Shown here piece after piece: positions 49,724-58,196 of a stretch of DNA of 64,000 nucleotides; position 1 is the first letter of the stretch; each line of letters starts with the position of its first letter. The position numbers and the translations under genes are program-made. The stretch comes from Mucilaginibacter celer (GTDB lineage: Bacteria > Bacteroidota > Bacteroidia > Sphingobacteriales > Sphingobacteriaceae): NCBI RefSeq assembly GCF_003576455.2, contig NZ_CP032869.1:7085107-7149106 (forward strand), in the 5' to 3' direction. The notes under the pieces were generated by a model. It did no database searches, was not told the origin of the DNA, and worked only from the letters and a program-made list of their open reading frames with translations.

Positions 49724-50533
49724 CTATTTAACTAAATACTCATCCAATGCTTTGGTAACCAGCCAATGCCCAAGTTCAACTTCATGTACTTCGGCATTAT
49801 CCAGCATGCCTAAAAATGGCATAGCTGCCGATTTGGGGAACAGCTGATCATGCTTGCCAAATATCAGCAGACATTTTATTTTATGCTGATTGATTTGCTG
49901 CGCGATATGCTTTACATCGGGTTTTAACAGCCTGATCAAATTTAGGGTATAATAGGTATCCAGCCGCTTTTGTTCGGTATCAATTTCATTATAGGCGATG
50001 GTGTACAGGCTTTCATCAATAAAGCGCAGTTTTTTCAGGCTTTTAATAAGAAATGGAGCCAGCCATTTGCTTTTGGTAGCCGTGCGGAATATGCCGCGGC
50101 CAAGCTTGTTGTGCAGTATAAAATGAAAGCCTTTAAATACAGCCAAACCATCGGGTGCCATAAGTATTACTACGTCAATCAAATCAGCATATTCCTCAAC
50201 CAAAATTAAAGCGATGTTTGCTCCGATAGAGTAACCCATTACCGAAAAGCGTTGCCTGCCGTAAAGTTTAAACCACTCTTCCATATAGTTACGCACCATG
50301 GTTTTGGGCATGCCGGTTAATATCTGTTGTTCTGTCCAGCCATCAAGCCGACTTTCACCATGAAAAAAATGATCGAAACCGTAAATATGGTATTGGGGGA
50401 TGATAGATTGCTCGAGCACATGAAACTGTTTGCCCGTCATGCCATAGCCGTGAAAGGCCAGGAGTGGTTTTTGGCCCGTACCATATTCATGAAAATGTGC
50501 TTTGCCCAGACCGGGCAGATGTAAATAACCCAT
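49724..50533 (-). CDS. Alpha/beta hydrolase
   Basis: A 269-residue alpha/beta-fold protein, cytoplasmic. The oxyanion segment is LAFHGYGMTG near residue 26, the nucleophile elbow is GYSIGAN near 100, the acid segment LLIFGKHDQLFP, and the catalytic His in LGHWLVTK. It heads the run hydrolase-LPLAT-LPLAT-glycosyltransferase-cruF. The substrate is unknown; an acyl-group-handling task for the carotenoid ester is possible. Confidence 0.75.
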   Translation of the reverse strand: MGYLHLPGLGKAHFHEYGTGQKPLLAFHGYGMTGKQFHVLEQSIIPQYHIYGFDHFFHGESRLDGWTEQQILTGMPKTMVRNYMEEWFKLYGRQRFSVMGYSIGANIALILVEEYADLIDVVILMAPDGLAVFKGFHFILHNKLGRGIFRTATKSKWLAPFLIKSLKKLRFIDESLYTIAYNEIDTEQKRLDTYYTLNLIRLLKPDVKHIAQQINQHKIKCLLIFGKHDQLFPKSAAMPFLGMLDNAEVHEVELGHWLVTKALDEYLVK

Positions 50534-50552
50534 TAATATCTTCTATAAGTCA

Positions 50553-50670
50553 CGCCGCCGCTCGGCTCCAGCCGAGTGGCAATTATCCCCAGGCCTCTGG
50601 CCTGCTACTCCTGCTTCGGCGGCCAGAGGCCGCTTAATAGTTGCCACTCGGCTGGAGCCGAGCGGCGGCG
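50553..50670. repeat. Long palindromic element with perfect 30-bp arms
   Basis: Arms of 30 bp (50553-50582 and 50641-50670) match exactly as inverted repeats, beginning CGCCGCCGCTCGGCTCCAGC. An inner pair GGCCTCTGGCC / GGCCAGAGGCC (50592-50602 and 50621-50631) is also exact. The plus strand right end is followed by TTTTTTG. No plus-strand gene precedes it, so it is more likely a dispersed element than a dedicated terminator. Confidence 0.8.
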
Positions 50671-50690
50671 GAGTTTTTTGTTTGTTTTGA

Positions 50691-51962
50691 TTATTTGTCT
50701 ATAAAACTCATTATCGCCTCCGTAGCCCCCACATTTTCCTCAACATAACCCAATATTTTTTTACGGGTGAAACTATAAAAGCCCTCATCATTAACCAAGG
50801 TTTCAACTATGCCTTTTAACTCGGCTTCATTATTGATGCTAAAGCCGGCTTTAAGTTTGATCAATTCTTTAGCCTCATTAAATTTCTGGTAATTAGGCCC
50901 AAAAATAACCGGCAAGCCAAATGCTGCTGCCTCCAGTGTATTGTGAATGCCAACGCCAAAGCCACCACCTATATAAGCAATATCGCCATAAGCATAAAGC
51001 GATGAGAGCATGCCGATGTTATCTATTATGAGAGATTGGAGGTTAAGGTAGTTGACGGTTGATGGTTCATGGTTCATGGCCGAAGCTTCACCTTTTGACT
51101 TTAACCTTTCGCCTTTAACCTTAGCAAGATCAGAAAAGCGAATAGCCGTTCCCTCCGGCAATAAATTCATCAAAGTATTCACCTTTTCCTCCGGTATCTC
51201 ATGCGGGGCGAAAATGAATTTCCAATCCGGGTAATCAGTTACCAGTTTGGCCAGCAAAGCCTCATCCTGAGGCCAAGTACTTCCGGCAATGAATAGTTTT
51301 TGCCCATTCTTAAACTCCTCTATTAAAGGTAACGTCTTAGGGTTTTGCGCATTGGCCCAAACGCGGTCAAAACGGGTATCGCCGCTAACGGTGGCGTTTG
51401 TTATGTCAATGCCTTGCAGCAGTTGTTTCGATGCTTCATCCTGCACAAAAAAGTGCGATACCAGTTTCAATATCCTGCGGTTAAAGCCCCCGTACCATTT
51501 AAAAAATACCTGTCCCGGCCTGAATATGCCAGATACGATGTATAAAGGTATATGGCGTTTACGCGTCTCGTTAAAAAAATGGTACCAGTATTCATACTTG
51601 GTAAATACTGCCATTTCGGGGTTAATGGCATCTATAAAACGGCGGGCATTACCGGGAGTATCCAACGGCAGGTAATAAACATAATCGGCCAGTGAGGTGT
51701 TTTTCCTGATCTCGTATCCCGAAGGAGAAAAAAAGGTAACTACTATTTTTTTTGTGGGGTGTAAATTCCTCATCGCCTCCAGTATGGGGCGACCCTGTTC
51801 AAACTCGCCAAGTGAAGCAAAGTGAAACCAAATACTGCCCTCTACCCGTATAAACGCTATATTTTTACGACCCTGAACCCATAATTTTGCTTTATTGTTA
51901 AATAATGAAGCAACAAGCACAAAAAAGGAATATAATTTGATACCTATATTGTATAACAACAT
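50691..51962 (-). CDS. waaA: 3-deoxy-D-manno-octulosonic acid transferase (Kdo transferase)
   Basis: Adds Kdo to lipid A precursor at the inner membrane. I chose the start at 51962 (MLLYNIGIKLYSFFV), giving 423 residues; the longer frame from 52013 adds 17 unlikely residues. Family motifs: WFHFASLGEFEQGRPI, TFFSPSGYEIR, FTKYEYWYHF and the GGGFGVGIHNTLEAAAFGLP C-terminal segment. Residues 280-310 are derived from extragenic repeat DNA (see separate entry) in a loop before the LIIDNIGMLSSLYAYG motif. Confidence 0.9.
   Translation of the reverse strand: MLLYNIGIKLYSFFVLVASLFNNKAKLWVQGRKNIAFIRVEGSIWFHFASLGEFEQGRPILEAMRNLHPTKKIVVTFFSPSGYEIRKNTSLADYVYYLPLDTPGNARRFIDAINPEMAVFTKYEYWYHFFNETRKRHIPLYIVSGIFRPGQVFFKWYGGFNRRILKLVSHFFVQDEASKQLLQGIDITNATVSGDTRFDRVWANAQNPKTLPLIEEFKNGQKLFIAGSTWPQDEALLAKLVTDYPDWKFIFAPHEIPEEKVNTLMNLLPEGTAIRFSDLAKVKGERLKSKGEASAMNHEPSTVNYLNLQSLIIDNIGMLSSLYAYGDIAYIGGGFGVGIHNTLEAAAFGLPVIFGPNYQKFNEAKELIKLKAGFSINNEAELKGIVETLVNDEGFYSFTRKKILGYVEENVGATEAIMSFIDK
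51031..51125 (-). repeat. In-frame extragenic-repeat insertion within waaA
   Basis: Read on the coding strand this segment encodes KVKGERLKSKGE, then NHEPSTVNY and LNLQSL. Its DNA matches three dispersed families of the window: the AAAGGCGAAAGG minisatellite (8661), GTTGATGGTTCA (32901), and AACCTCCAATCTCT (7182). Kdo transferases I know have about 10 residues here, so around 20 extra residues lie in this loop. The reading frame stays open. Confidence 0.75.
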
Positions 51963-52118
51963 CAATTTAATACTATGAATGATTACCTTAGCCGGGCATA
52001 AAAGTAATAACAATAATTACAATAATAGTTTTTACAGCCTGCCCTATGGTGTAATTATACTCATGCTTAAATCTTACAATAAACTGCTTACCTTTAAATT
52101 AAAAAACACTAAAACACT

Positions 52119-53435
52119 ATGAAAATTGCTGTAATTGGTACCGGCTATGTTGGATTGGTTACCGGAACTTGTCTGGCCGAAACAGGTAACGAAGTAACCT
52201 GTGTGGATATAGTTGAAGAAAAGGTTAATAAAATGCGTAACGGCGAAATGCCAATTTACGAACCTGGTCTTGACCTGTTATTTCACCGTAACATTAAACA
52301 GGAGCGTTTAACCTTTACTACCGATCTGGCCGAAGCTATCGCGCCTGCTAAAGTTATTTTCCTTGCTCTGCCAACCCCTCCGGGTGCCGATGGCGCTGCC
52401 GACTTAAGCTATGTGCTTGGTGCTGCTAAAGACATTGCCAAATTAATTACAGAATATAAAGTTATCGTAACCAAATCAACCGTACCGGTTGGTACTGCCG
52501 ATAAGGTTACAGCCGTGCTTAAAGCCAACACCGATGTGCCTTTCGCGGTAGTATCAAACCCCGAGTTTTTGCGCGAAGGTGTAGCTGTTGAAGATTTTAT
52601 GAAACCGGATAGGGTAGTTATCGGTACTATGGACGAGAAAGCCCGCCTGATTATGGGTGATTTATACGCTCCATACGTTCGTCAGGGTAACCCTATTTTG
52701 TATATGGACGAGCGCTCGTCTGAATTAACCAAGTATGCTGCCAACTCATTCCTGGCTACCAAAATCACTTTCATGAACGAGATAGCCAACATGTGCGAGC
52801 TTGTTGGTGCCGATGTGGATATGGTACGTAAAGGTGTTGGTGCTGATGCCCGTATCGGTAAACGCTTCCTTTTCCCGGGTGTTGGTTACGGTGGCAGCTG
52901 TTTCCCTAAAGATGTTCAGGCACTTTCAAAAGCTGCCGAAGAAAATAAATACGATTTCAAGATCCTTAACTCCGTAATGGAGGTTAACGAAACTCAGAAA
53001 AAACGCCTGGTAGTTAAAATGCGCGAGCATTATGGTGCCGATGGTTTAAAAGGCAAACACTTTGCCCTTTGGGGATTGGCCTTTAAACCAGAAACCGACG
53101 ATATCCGCGAAGCCCCTGCTTTGTACATCATCGACGAACTGGTAGCTGCCGGTGCAACCGTAACCGCTTACGACCCTGAAGGTATGCCAAACGTTAAAAA
53201 ACTGTTAGGCGATAAGATCTCTTACGCTAAAGACAGATATTCTGCCCTTGACGGTGCCGACGCCCTGCTGATTGTTACCGAATGGCCGGTATTCCGTACC
53301 CCTGATTTTGATTTTATGAAGGAAAAATTAAACGCGCCTGTTATATTTGACGGCCGTAACCTTTATGATCTGGACAGGATGAAAGATCACGGTTTTTATT
53401 ACAACAGTATCGGTCGTAAAGTAGTTAACCAATAA
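52119..53435 (+). CDS. ugd: UDP-glucose 6-dehydrogenase
   Basis: Oxidises UDP-glucose to UDP-glucuronate with two NAD. The 438-residue protein has the NAD site GTGYVGLVTG at residues 7-16 and the catalytic Cys in GYGGSCFPKDVQAL, plus FKPETDDIREAPALYII. It opens an operon: its TAA overlaps the start of the next gene. Length and motifs are full. Confidence 0.95.
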   Translation: MKIAVIGTGYVGLVTGTCLAETGNEVTCVDIVEEKVNKMRNGEMPIYEPGLDLLFHRNIKQERLTFTTDLAEAIAPAKVIFLALPTPPGADGAADLSYVLGAAKDIAKLITEYKVIVTKSTVPVGTADKVTAVLKANTDVPFAVVSNPEFLREGVAVEDFMKPDRVVIGTMDEKARLIMGDLYAPYVRQGNPILYMDERSSELTKYAANSFLATKITFMNEIANMCELVGADVDMVRKGVGADARIGKRFLFPGVGYGGSCFPKDVQALSKAAEENKYDFKILNSVMEVNETQKKRLVVKMREHYGADGLKGKHFALWGLAFKPETDDIREAPALYIIDELVAAGATVTAYDPEGMPNVKKLLGDKISYAKDRYSALDGADALLIVTEWPVFRTPDFDFMKEKLNAPVIFDGRNLYDLDRMKDHGFYYNSIGRKVVNQ

Positions 53436-54418
53436 TGGCAGAAAGTAAAAGAATATTAATAACCGGCGCCGCCGGGTTTTTAGGCTCGCACCTTTGCGAC
53501 AGGTTTATTAAGGAAGATTACCATGTTATTGGTATGGATAACCTGATAACCGGCGATCTGCGGAATATCGAGCACCTTTTTCAACTGGAAAACTTTGAGT
53601 TTTATAACCACGATGTTTCCAAATTTGTGCACGTGCCCGGCGAGTTGCATTATATTTTGCACTTTGCATCGCCTGCAAGCCCGATAGATTATTTGAAGAT
53701 CCCGATCCAGACCTTAAAAGTAGGATCGTTAGGTACACATAACCTGTTAGGCTTGGCCCGTGCTAAAAGTGCAAGGATGCTGATAGCCTCAACATCCGAA
53801 GTTTACGGCGACCCGAACGTAAACCCGCAGCCCGAAGAATATTGGGGCAACGTGAACCCGGTAGGGCCGCGTGGGGTATATGATGAGGCCAAGCGTTTCC
53901 AGGAGGCTATCACTATGGCTTACCATACCTTCCATGGTTTGGAAACCCGTATTGTGAGGATCTTTAATACTTATGGCCCGCGGATGCGGTTAAATGACGG
54001 CCGTGTATTGCCGGCTTTTATTGGCCAGGCTTTAAGAGGCGAATCATTAACCATGTTTGGCGATGGTTCACAAACCCGTTCGTTTTGTTATGTGGATGAT
54101 TTGATCGAAGGTATCTATCGTTTGTTGCACAGCGATTACGCTCAGCCTGTAAACATTGGTAACCCCGATGAGATCACCATCCGCGAGTTTGGCGAAGAGA
54201 TTATCAAGTTAACCGGCACCGATCAGCAACTGATCAGCCTGCCGTTACCAACGGATGATCCGAAACAACGCCGACCGGATATCACCAAAGCTAAAGCCAT
54301 TTTAGGCTGGGAGCCGAAGGTATCAAGGAGCGAAGGTTTAAAGATCACTTACGAGTACTTTAAATCATTGCCCGAAAAAGAAATAAATCACAAAGATTTC
54401 ACTTATTACAATAAATAA
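53435..54418 (+). CDS. uxs: UDP-glucuronate decarboxylase (UDP-xylose synthase)
   Basis: Turns UDP-glucuronate from ugd into UDP-xylose. The 327-residue extended SDR has ITGAAGFLGSHLCDRF near residue 9, the ASTSEVYGDP segment, and the catalytic Tyr and Lys in GVYDEAKR. ATG overlaps the ugd TAA by one base, and both enzymes act in sequence. The DDLIEGIYRLL segment and C-terminus suit the UXS group. Confidence 0.88.
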   Translation: MAESKRILITGAAGFLGSHLCDRFIKEDYHVIGMDNLITGDLRNIEHLFQLENFEFYNHDVSKFVHVPGELHYILHFASPASPIDYLKIPIQTLKVGSLGTHNLLGLARAKSARMLIASTSEVYGDPNVNPQPEEYWGNVNPVGPRGVYDEAKRFQEAITMAYHTFHGLETRIVRIFNTYGPRMRLNDGRVLPAFIGQALRGESLTMFGDGSQTRSFCYVDDLIEGIYRLLHSDYAQPVNIGNPDEITIREFGEEIIKLTGTDQQLISLPLPTDDPKQRRPDITKAKAILGWEPKVSRSEGLKITYEYFKSLPEKEINHKDFTYYNK

Positions 54419-54424
54419 GCAACC

Positions 54425-54445
54425 GTCCCCTTCACCTAAGGGGAC
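54425..54445 (+). promoter_or_regulatory. 8-bp hairpin between uxs and galE
   Basis: GTCCCCTT and AAGGGGAC pair exactly around a 5-nt loop, in the 51-nt gap before the galE start. It could be an attenuator or a short dispersed repeat. Confidence 0.45.
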
Positions 54446-54469
54446 TTGCTTTATACACACATTACCATT

Positions 54470-55489
54470 ATGAAGATTTTAGTTACTGGCGGCATGGGCT
54501 TCATCGGCTCGCACACAGTTGTTGAATTAGTTAATGCCGGCTACGATCCCATTATTGTTGACGACCTTTCAAACTCCGATCCGAAAATACTGGATCAGTT
54601 GACCAAAATTTTAGGCTTTACCCCAACTTTTCACAAAGTTGATCTTTGCGATGAGGCTGCAGTATTAGCGTTGGCAGCTGCAGAGCCCGAAGTTGGTGGT
54701 ATCATTCACTTCGCGGCATTTAAAGCCGTGGGCGAATCGGTAAAAAAACCGATGAAATACTATCGCAACAATTTTTACTCGTTGATAAACCTCTTGGAGG
54801 CTTATAATGGCAAGCCTGTAAACTTTGTATTTTCATCAAGCTGTACCGTTTACGGCCAGCCCGAAATATTGCCTGTTACCGAGAACGCACCGGTTCAGCC
54901 TGCACAATCGCCTTATGGCAATACCAAACAAATAGCCGAAGAAATTTTGGTTGATATGGTAAACTCGGGCAGCAACTACAAAGTTATTTCATTAAGATAT
55001 TTTAACCCGGTAGGTGCGCACGAATCAGCATTGATTGGTGAGCTACCTATCGGCGTACCGCAAAACCTGGTGCCTTTCATTACCCAAACCGCTATCGGGA
55101 AACGCGAAAAGATCACTGTTTTTGGTGATGACTACAACACGCCAGATGGTAGCTGCGTACGCGATTATATTCACGTGGTTGATTTGGCCAAGGCACACGT
55201 AGCGGCGCTTAAACTGGCCGAGCAGGATAGCTTTAAAGGTTATGATGTATTTAACCTGGGTACAGGTAACGGTTCATCGGTTTTGGAAGTGATCCACGCT
55301 TTTGAAAGCTCTACCGGTGTAAAAGTTAATTACGAGATTGGCCCACGCCGCGAAGGTGATGTGGAGCAGGTTTGGGGCGATGTTACCAAATCATCAACCA
55401 AACTGGGCTGGACAGCACAACTGGGTATTGGCGAAATGATGTCATCGGCCTGGGAATGGGAAAAATATATTGCAGCAAATCCTTTTTAA
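54470..55489 (+). CDS. galE: UDP-glucose 4-epimerase
   Basis: Interconverts UDP-glucose and UDP-galactose. I chose the start at 54470 (MKILVTGGMGFIGSHTV); the frame opens at 54446. The 339-residue protein has the FSSSCTVYGQP segment, the catalytic SPYGNTK, and SLRYFNPVGAHES, all typical of GalE. It is in the ugd-uxs-galE-rfbB-cpsB run. Confidence 0.92.
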   Translation: MKILVTGGMGFIGSHTVVELVNAGYDPIIVDDLSNSDPKILDQLTKILGFTPTFHKVDLCDEAAVLALAAAEPEVGGIIHFAAFKAVGESVKKPMKYYRNNFYSLINLLEAYNGKPVNFVFSSSCTVYGQPEILPVTENAPVQPAQSPYGNTKQIAEEILVDMVNSGSNYKVISLRYFNPVGAHESALIGELPIGVPQNLVPFITQTAIGKREKITVFGDDYNTPDGSCVRDYIHVVDLAKAHVAALKLAEQDSFKGYDVFNLGTGNGSSVLEVIHAFESSTGVKVNYEIGPRREGDVEQVWGDVTKSSTKLGWTAQLGIGEMMSSAWEWEKYIAANPF

Positions 55490-55514
55490 TTAACATCAGC
55501 AGCAGAGATACGGA

Positions 55515-56567
55515 ATGAAAAAGATCATTATAACAGGCGGCGCGGGCTTTATCGGATCGCACGTGGTACGGAGGTTTGTAAAAAACTATCCCGATTACGC
55601 TATCATTAATTTAGATAAACTAACCTACGCCGGCAACCTGGCCAACCTTAAGGATATTGAAAATGAGCCCAATTACAAATTTGTAAAGGGCGATATTGTT
55701 GATATGGCTTTTATTAATGAGCTTTTCGCTGCCGAAAATCCGGACGCGGTGATCCATTTGGCAGCCGAATCGCACGTTGATCGCTCCATCACCAACCCGA
55801 TTGAATTTGTGATGACCAACGTAGTAGGCACGGTAAATCTGCTTAACGCCGCCCGCCAAAACTGGAAGGGTAAATATGACGAAACAAGGTTTTACCATGT
55901 ATCAACCGATGAAGTTTATGGTACATTAGGCGAAGAGGGCATGTTTACCGAAGAAACAGCTTACGATCCGCATTCACCATATTCGGCATCCAAAGCAAGC
56001 TCAGATCATTTTGTGCGTGCTTACCAGGATACTTATGGCATGAACAACGTGATCTCCAATTGTTCAAATAACTACGGTTCGTTCCACTTTCCGGAGAAAC
56101 TTATCCCGCTGGCTATCAATAATATCAAACAAAATAAACCGGTGCCTGTATATGGTAAAGGTGAGAATATCCGCGATTGGTTATGGGTTGAAGATCATGC
56201 CCGCGCTATCGACGTAATATTCCATACCGCCAAGTCCGGAACCACTTATAACATAGGTGGCCACAACGAATGGAAAAATATTGACCTGATTAAATTGCTT
56301 TGCAGTATATTGGACAAAAAATTGGGCAGGGCAGAAGGTGAATCGGCAAAACTGATCACTTTTGTAACAGACCGCGCCGGTCATGATCTAAGATATGCTA
56401 TCGACGCCACCAAACTTAAAAACGAGTTGGGTTGGGTACCAAGCATTACCTTTGAGGAAGGACTGGAAAAAACGGTTGACTGGTACCTGGCCAATGAGGA
56501 ATGGCTTAACGATGTAACATCGGGCCATTACCAGCAGTATTATAACGACCAGTATAACGAGAGATAA
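55515..56567 (+). CDS. rfbB: dTDP-glucose 4,6-dehydratase
   Basis: Makes dTDP-4-keto-6-deoxyglucose, start point of rhamnose and other deoxysugars. The 350-residue protein has IITGGAGFIGSHVV near residue 4, the VSTDEVYG segment, catalytic SPYSASKAS, and the IRDWLWVEDHARAID segment. The other rml genes (rfbA, C, D) are not in the window. Confidence 0.93.
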   Translation: MKKIIITGGAGFIGSHVVRRFVKNYPDYAIINLDKLTYAGNLANLKDIENEPNYKFVKGDIVDMAFINELFAAENPDAVIHLAAESHVDRSITNPIEFVMTNVVGTVNLLNAARQNWKGKYDETRFYHVSTDEVYGTLGEEGMFTEETAYDPHSPYSASKASSDHFVRAYQDTYGMNNVISNCSNNYGSFHFPEKLIPLAINNIKQNKPVPVYGKGENIRDWLWVEDHARAIDVIFHTAKSGTTYNIGGHNEWKNIDLIKLLCSILDKKLGRAEGESAKLITFVTDRAGHDLRYAIDATKLKNELGWVPSITFEEGLEKTVDWYLANEEWLNDVTSGHYQQYYNDQYNER

Positions 56568-56570
56568 AAA

Positions 56571-57314
56571 ATGTTCGGGCTTTTTAAGAAGAAGAATCAG
56601 GAAGTAAAGGAAGCAAAATTTAACTATGAAAGTATCATGGTTGATATGCACTCGCATATTTTACCAGGGATAGATGATGGTGCCAAAACACCGGAAGATT
56701 CGGTGGAACTGATCAAAAAAATGATGGCGCTGGGGATCAAAAAGTTTATAGCCACACCTCACATCATGATCGATTTTTATCGTAATACACCAGAAACCAT
56801 AGGCGATGCGCTCACCTTGCTTAAAGCTGAACTGGTAAAGCAAGGTATTGATGTGCCGGTTGAAGCAGCCGCCGAGCATTACTTCGACGAAACTTTTGAA
56901 GCTCGTGTGGATAACGGCCCGATCATGACCATGGGCGATAACCATGTATTGTTTGAGTTTTCGTTTATTAACCAGCCGCCCAACGTTTATACCGTTGTTC
57001 AAAAATTGCACGATAAAGGCTACAAACCTATCCTGGCCCACCCCGAGCGTTACCAATACCTTGATCTGGATAAGTTTAAAAACCTGCACAGCTGGGGAAT
57101 GGATTTTCAATTAAATACCATATCCCTAACGGGTTATTACGGCAAGGAAATAAAAAAAGCTGCCGAGATGCTGATTGATAATAACCTGATTGATTATATC
57201 TCGAGCGATATGCACCACCTGAGGCATGCTGCCGCGTTTGAAGATGCGCTGAAAACAAGTTATATGGAGCGTCTGCTTACAGATTATCCGCTTAAGAATA
57301 AGTTGTTTTTTTAA
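56571..57314 (+). CDS. CpsB/CapC-family PHP-type tyrosine phosphatase
   Basis: A 247-residue PHP-fold phosphatase that removes phosphate from the tyrosine kinase controlling capsule or exopolysaccharide export. Metal-ligand motifs are VDMHSHILPGIDDGAKT near residue 24, ATPH near 62, AHPERYQ near 152, and SSDMHHLRHA near 210. It ends the nucleotide-sugar operon, 3 nt after rfbB. The matching kinase or export genes are not in the window. Confidence 0.88.
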   Translation: MFGLFKKKNQEVKEAKFNYESIMVDMHSHILPGIDDGAKTPEDSVELIKKMMALGIKKFIATPHIMIDFYRNTPETIGDALTLLKAELVKQGIDVPVEAAAEHYFDETFEARVDNGPIMTMGDNHVLFEFSFINQPPNVYTVVQKLHDKGYKPILAHPERYQYLDLDKFKNLHSWGMDFQLNTISLTGYYGKEIKKAAEMLIDNNLIDYISSDMHHLRHAAAFEDALKTSYMERLLTDYPLKNKLFF

Positions 57315-57325
57315 TATAAGAAGTA

Positions 57326-57370
57326 TATCATACAAAAAAAGCGCATTTAATGCGCTTTTTTTGTATGATA
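57326..57370. terminator. Terminator after the nucleotide-sugar operon
   Basis: A near-perfect palindrome: TATCATACAAAAAAAGCGCA pairs with TGCGCTTTTTTTGTATGATA. The T run gives a strong plus-strand terminator. Confidence 0.85.
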
Positions 57371-57524
57371 AGACTCTATTATTGAAGCTTGCTGAGTTGG
57401 TAACTTTCATAAAATGTGTGCAATACTTGCATTGAGTCAGGAAATCAGGAATTAAATAGCATCTGAAATGATTTATTTATTAACAGTTATTAATAACTAT
57501 AATACAATACAAGTGTATTTTTAA

Positions 57525-57556
57525 TTTGCTTTTTATATATGATAAATATAACTTTA
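57525..57556 (+). promoter_or_regulatory. Promoter candidate for the small secreted protein
   Basis: TTTG (57525-57528), a 20-nt spacer and TAACTTTA (57549-57556), seven of eight to TAnnTTTG, lie 19 nt upstream of the ATG at 57576. Confidence 0.45.
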
Positions 57557-57575
57557 GATTAAAGAATACAATATT

Positions 57576-57983
57576 ATGAAAAACAAAAGACTCTTTAAAG
57601 TGGCGTTAATTGCCCTGTTACTTATTGGAAGCCAGCTGTTATTTGCATTCAAGCCCGTTAATTCAAAGTCTGCTTATAAATTAAAATCAGTTCGTATGAC
57701 GAGGCTGAATGCCAGGCAGGCCCAATATTATTTTTATTTTTCTGATGGTAATGGAAACAACGTTACGCTAAGCGGCCGGGGCGGTGTGGGTAGCGGCAAC
57801 GTTAACACATTTATAATTGAGTATTTCGGCACTAATCCGGATAACGCAGTAGCTGCGGGTACGGCAAGTGGCACTTATTCGATAGATTTAGTGAATAGTA
57901 CTGCAACAATTAATGTTACTTTCCAGGCGTCGGGTCATGCTCAGGAATGGTACAATGGTTTTGCAACATATTCGGCTATTTAA
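57576..57983 (+). CDS. Small secreted protein of unknown function
   Basis: A 135-residue exported protein. Signal peptide MKNKRLFKVALIALLLIGSQ with cleavage near residue 24, then a beta-rich, Gly/Asn/Thr-rich domain (GRGGVGSGNVNTFIIEYFG and ASGTYSIDLVNSTATINVTF). I know no family. It has its own promoter candidate and terminator and stands alone. Confidence 0.6.
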   Translation: MKNKRLFKVALIALLLIGSQLLFAFKPVNSKSAYKLKSVRMTRLNARQAQYYFYFSDGNGNNVTLSGRGGVGSGNVNTFIIEYFGTNPDNAVAAGTASGTYSIDLVNSTATINVTFQASGHAQEWYNGFATYSAI

Positions 57984-58005
57984 CGTCGTAACGCTTTTAT
58001 TTAAT

Positions 58006-58034
58006 GGCCATCCCGGAATTGGGATGGCCGTTTT
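58006..58034 (+). terminator. Terminator after the small secreted protein
   Basis: GGCCATCCC (58006-58014) and GGGATGGCC (58021-58029) pair around a 6-nt loop, followed by GTTTTG. Confidence 0.7.
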
Positions 58035-58196
58035 GTTTGGTTGTTTATATTTGCCAACTGGTTGGTGTTGTTGCAATGGAATATTATATAATGACAGATG
58101 CTTACATAATGCGGATAAAAATGCCCGGAAGGTTGTTTGCTTTGAAAAATGCCGATCATAGGCCTGGTTGAAAGAGTATGTAGTGGTTTCGTTTAC

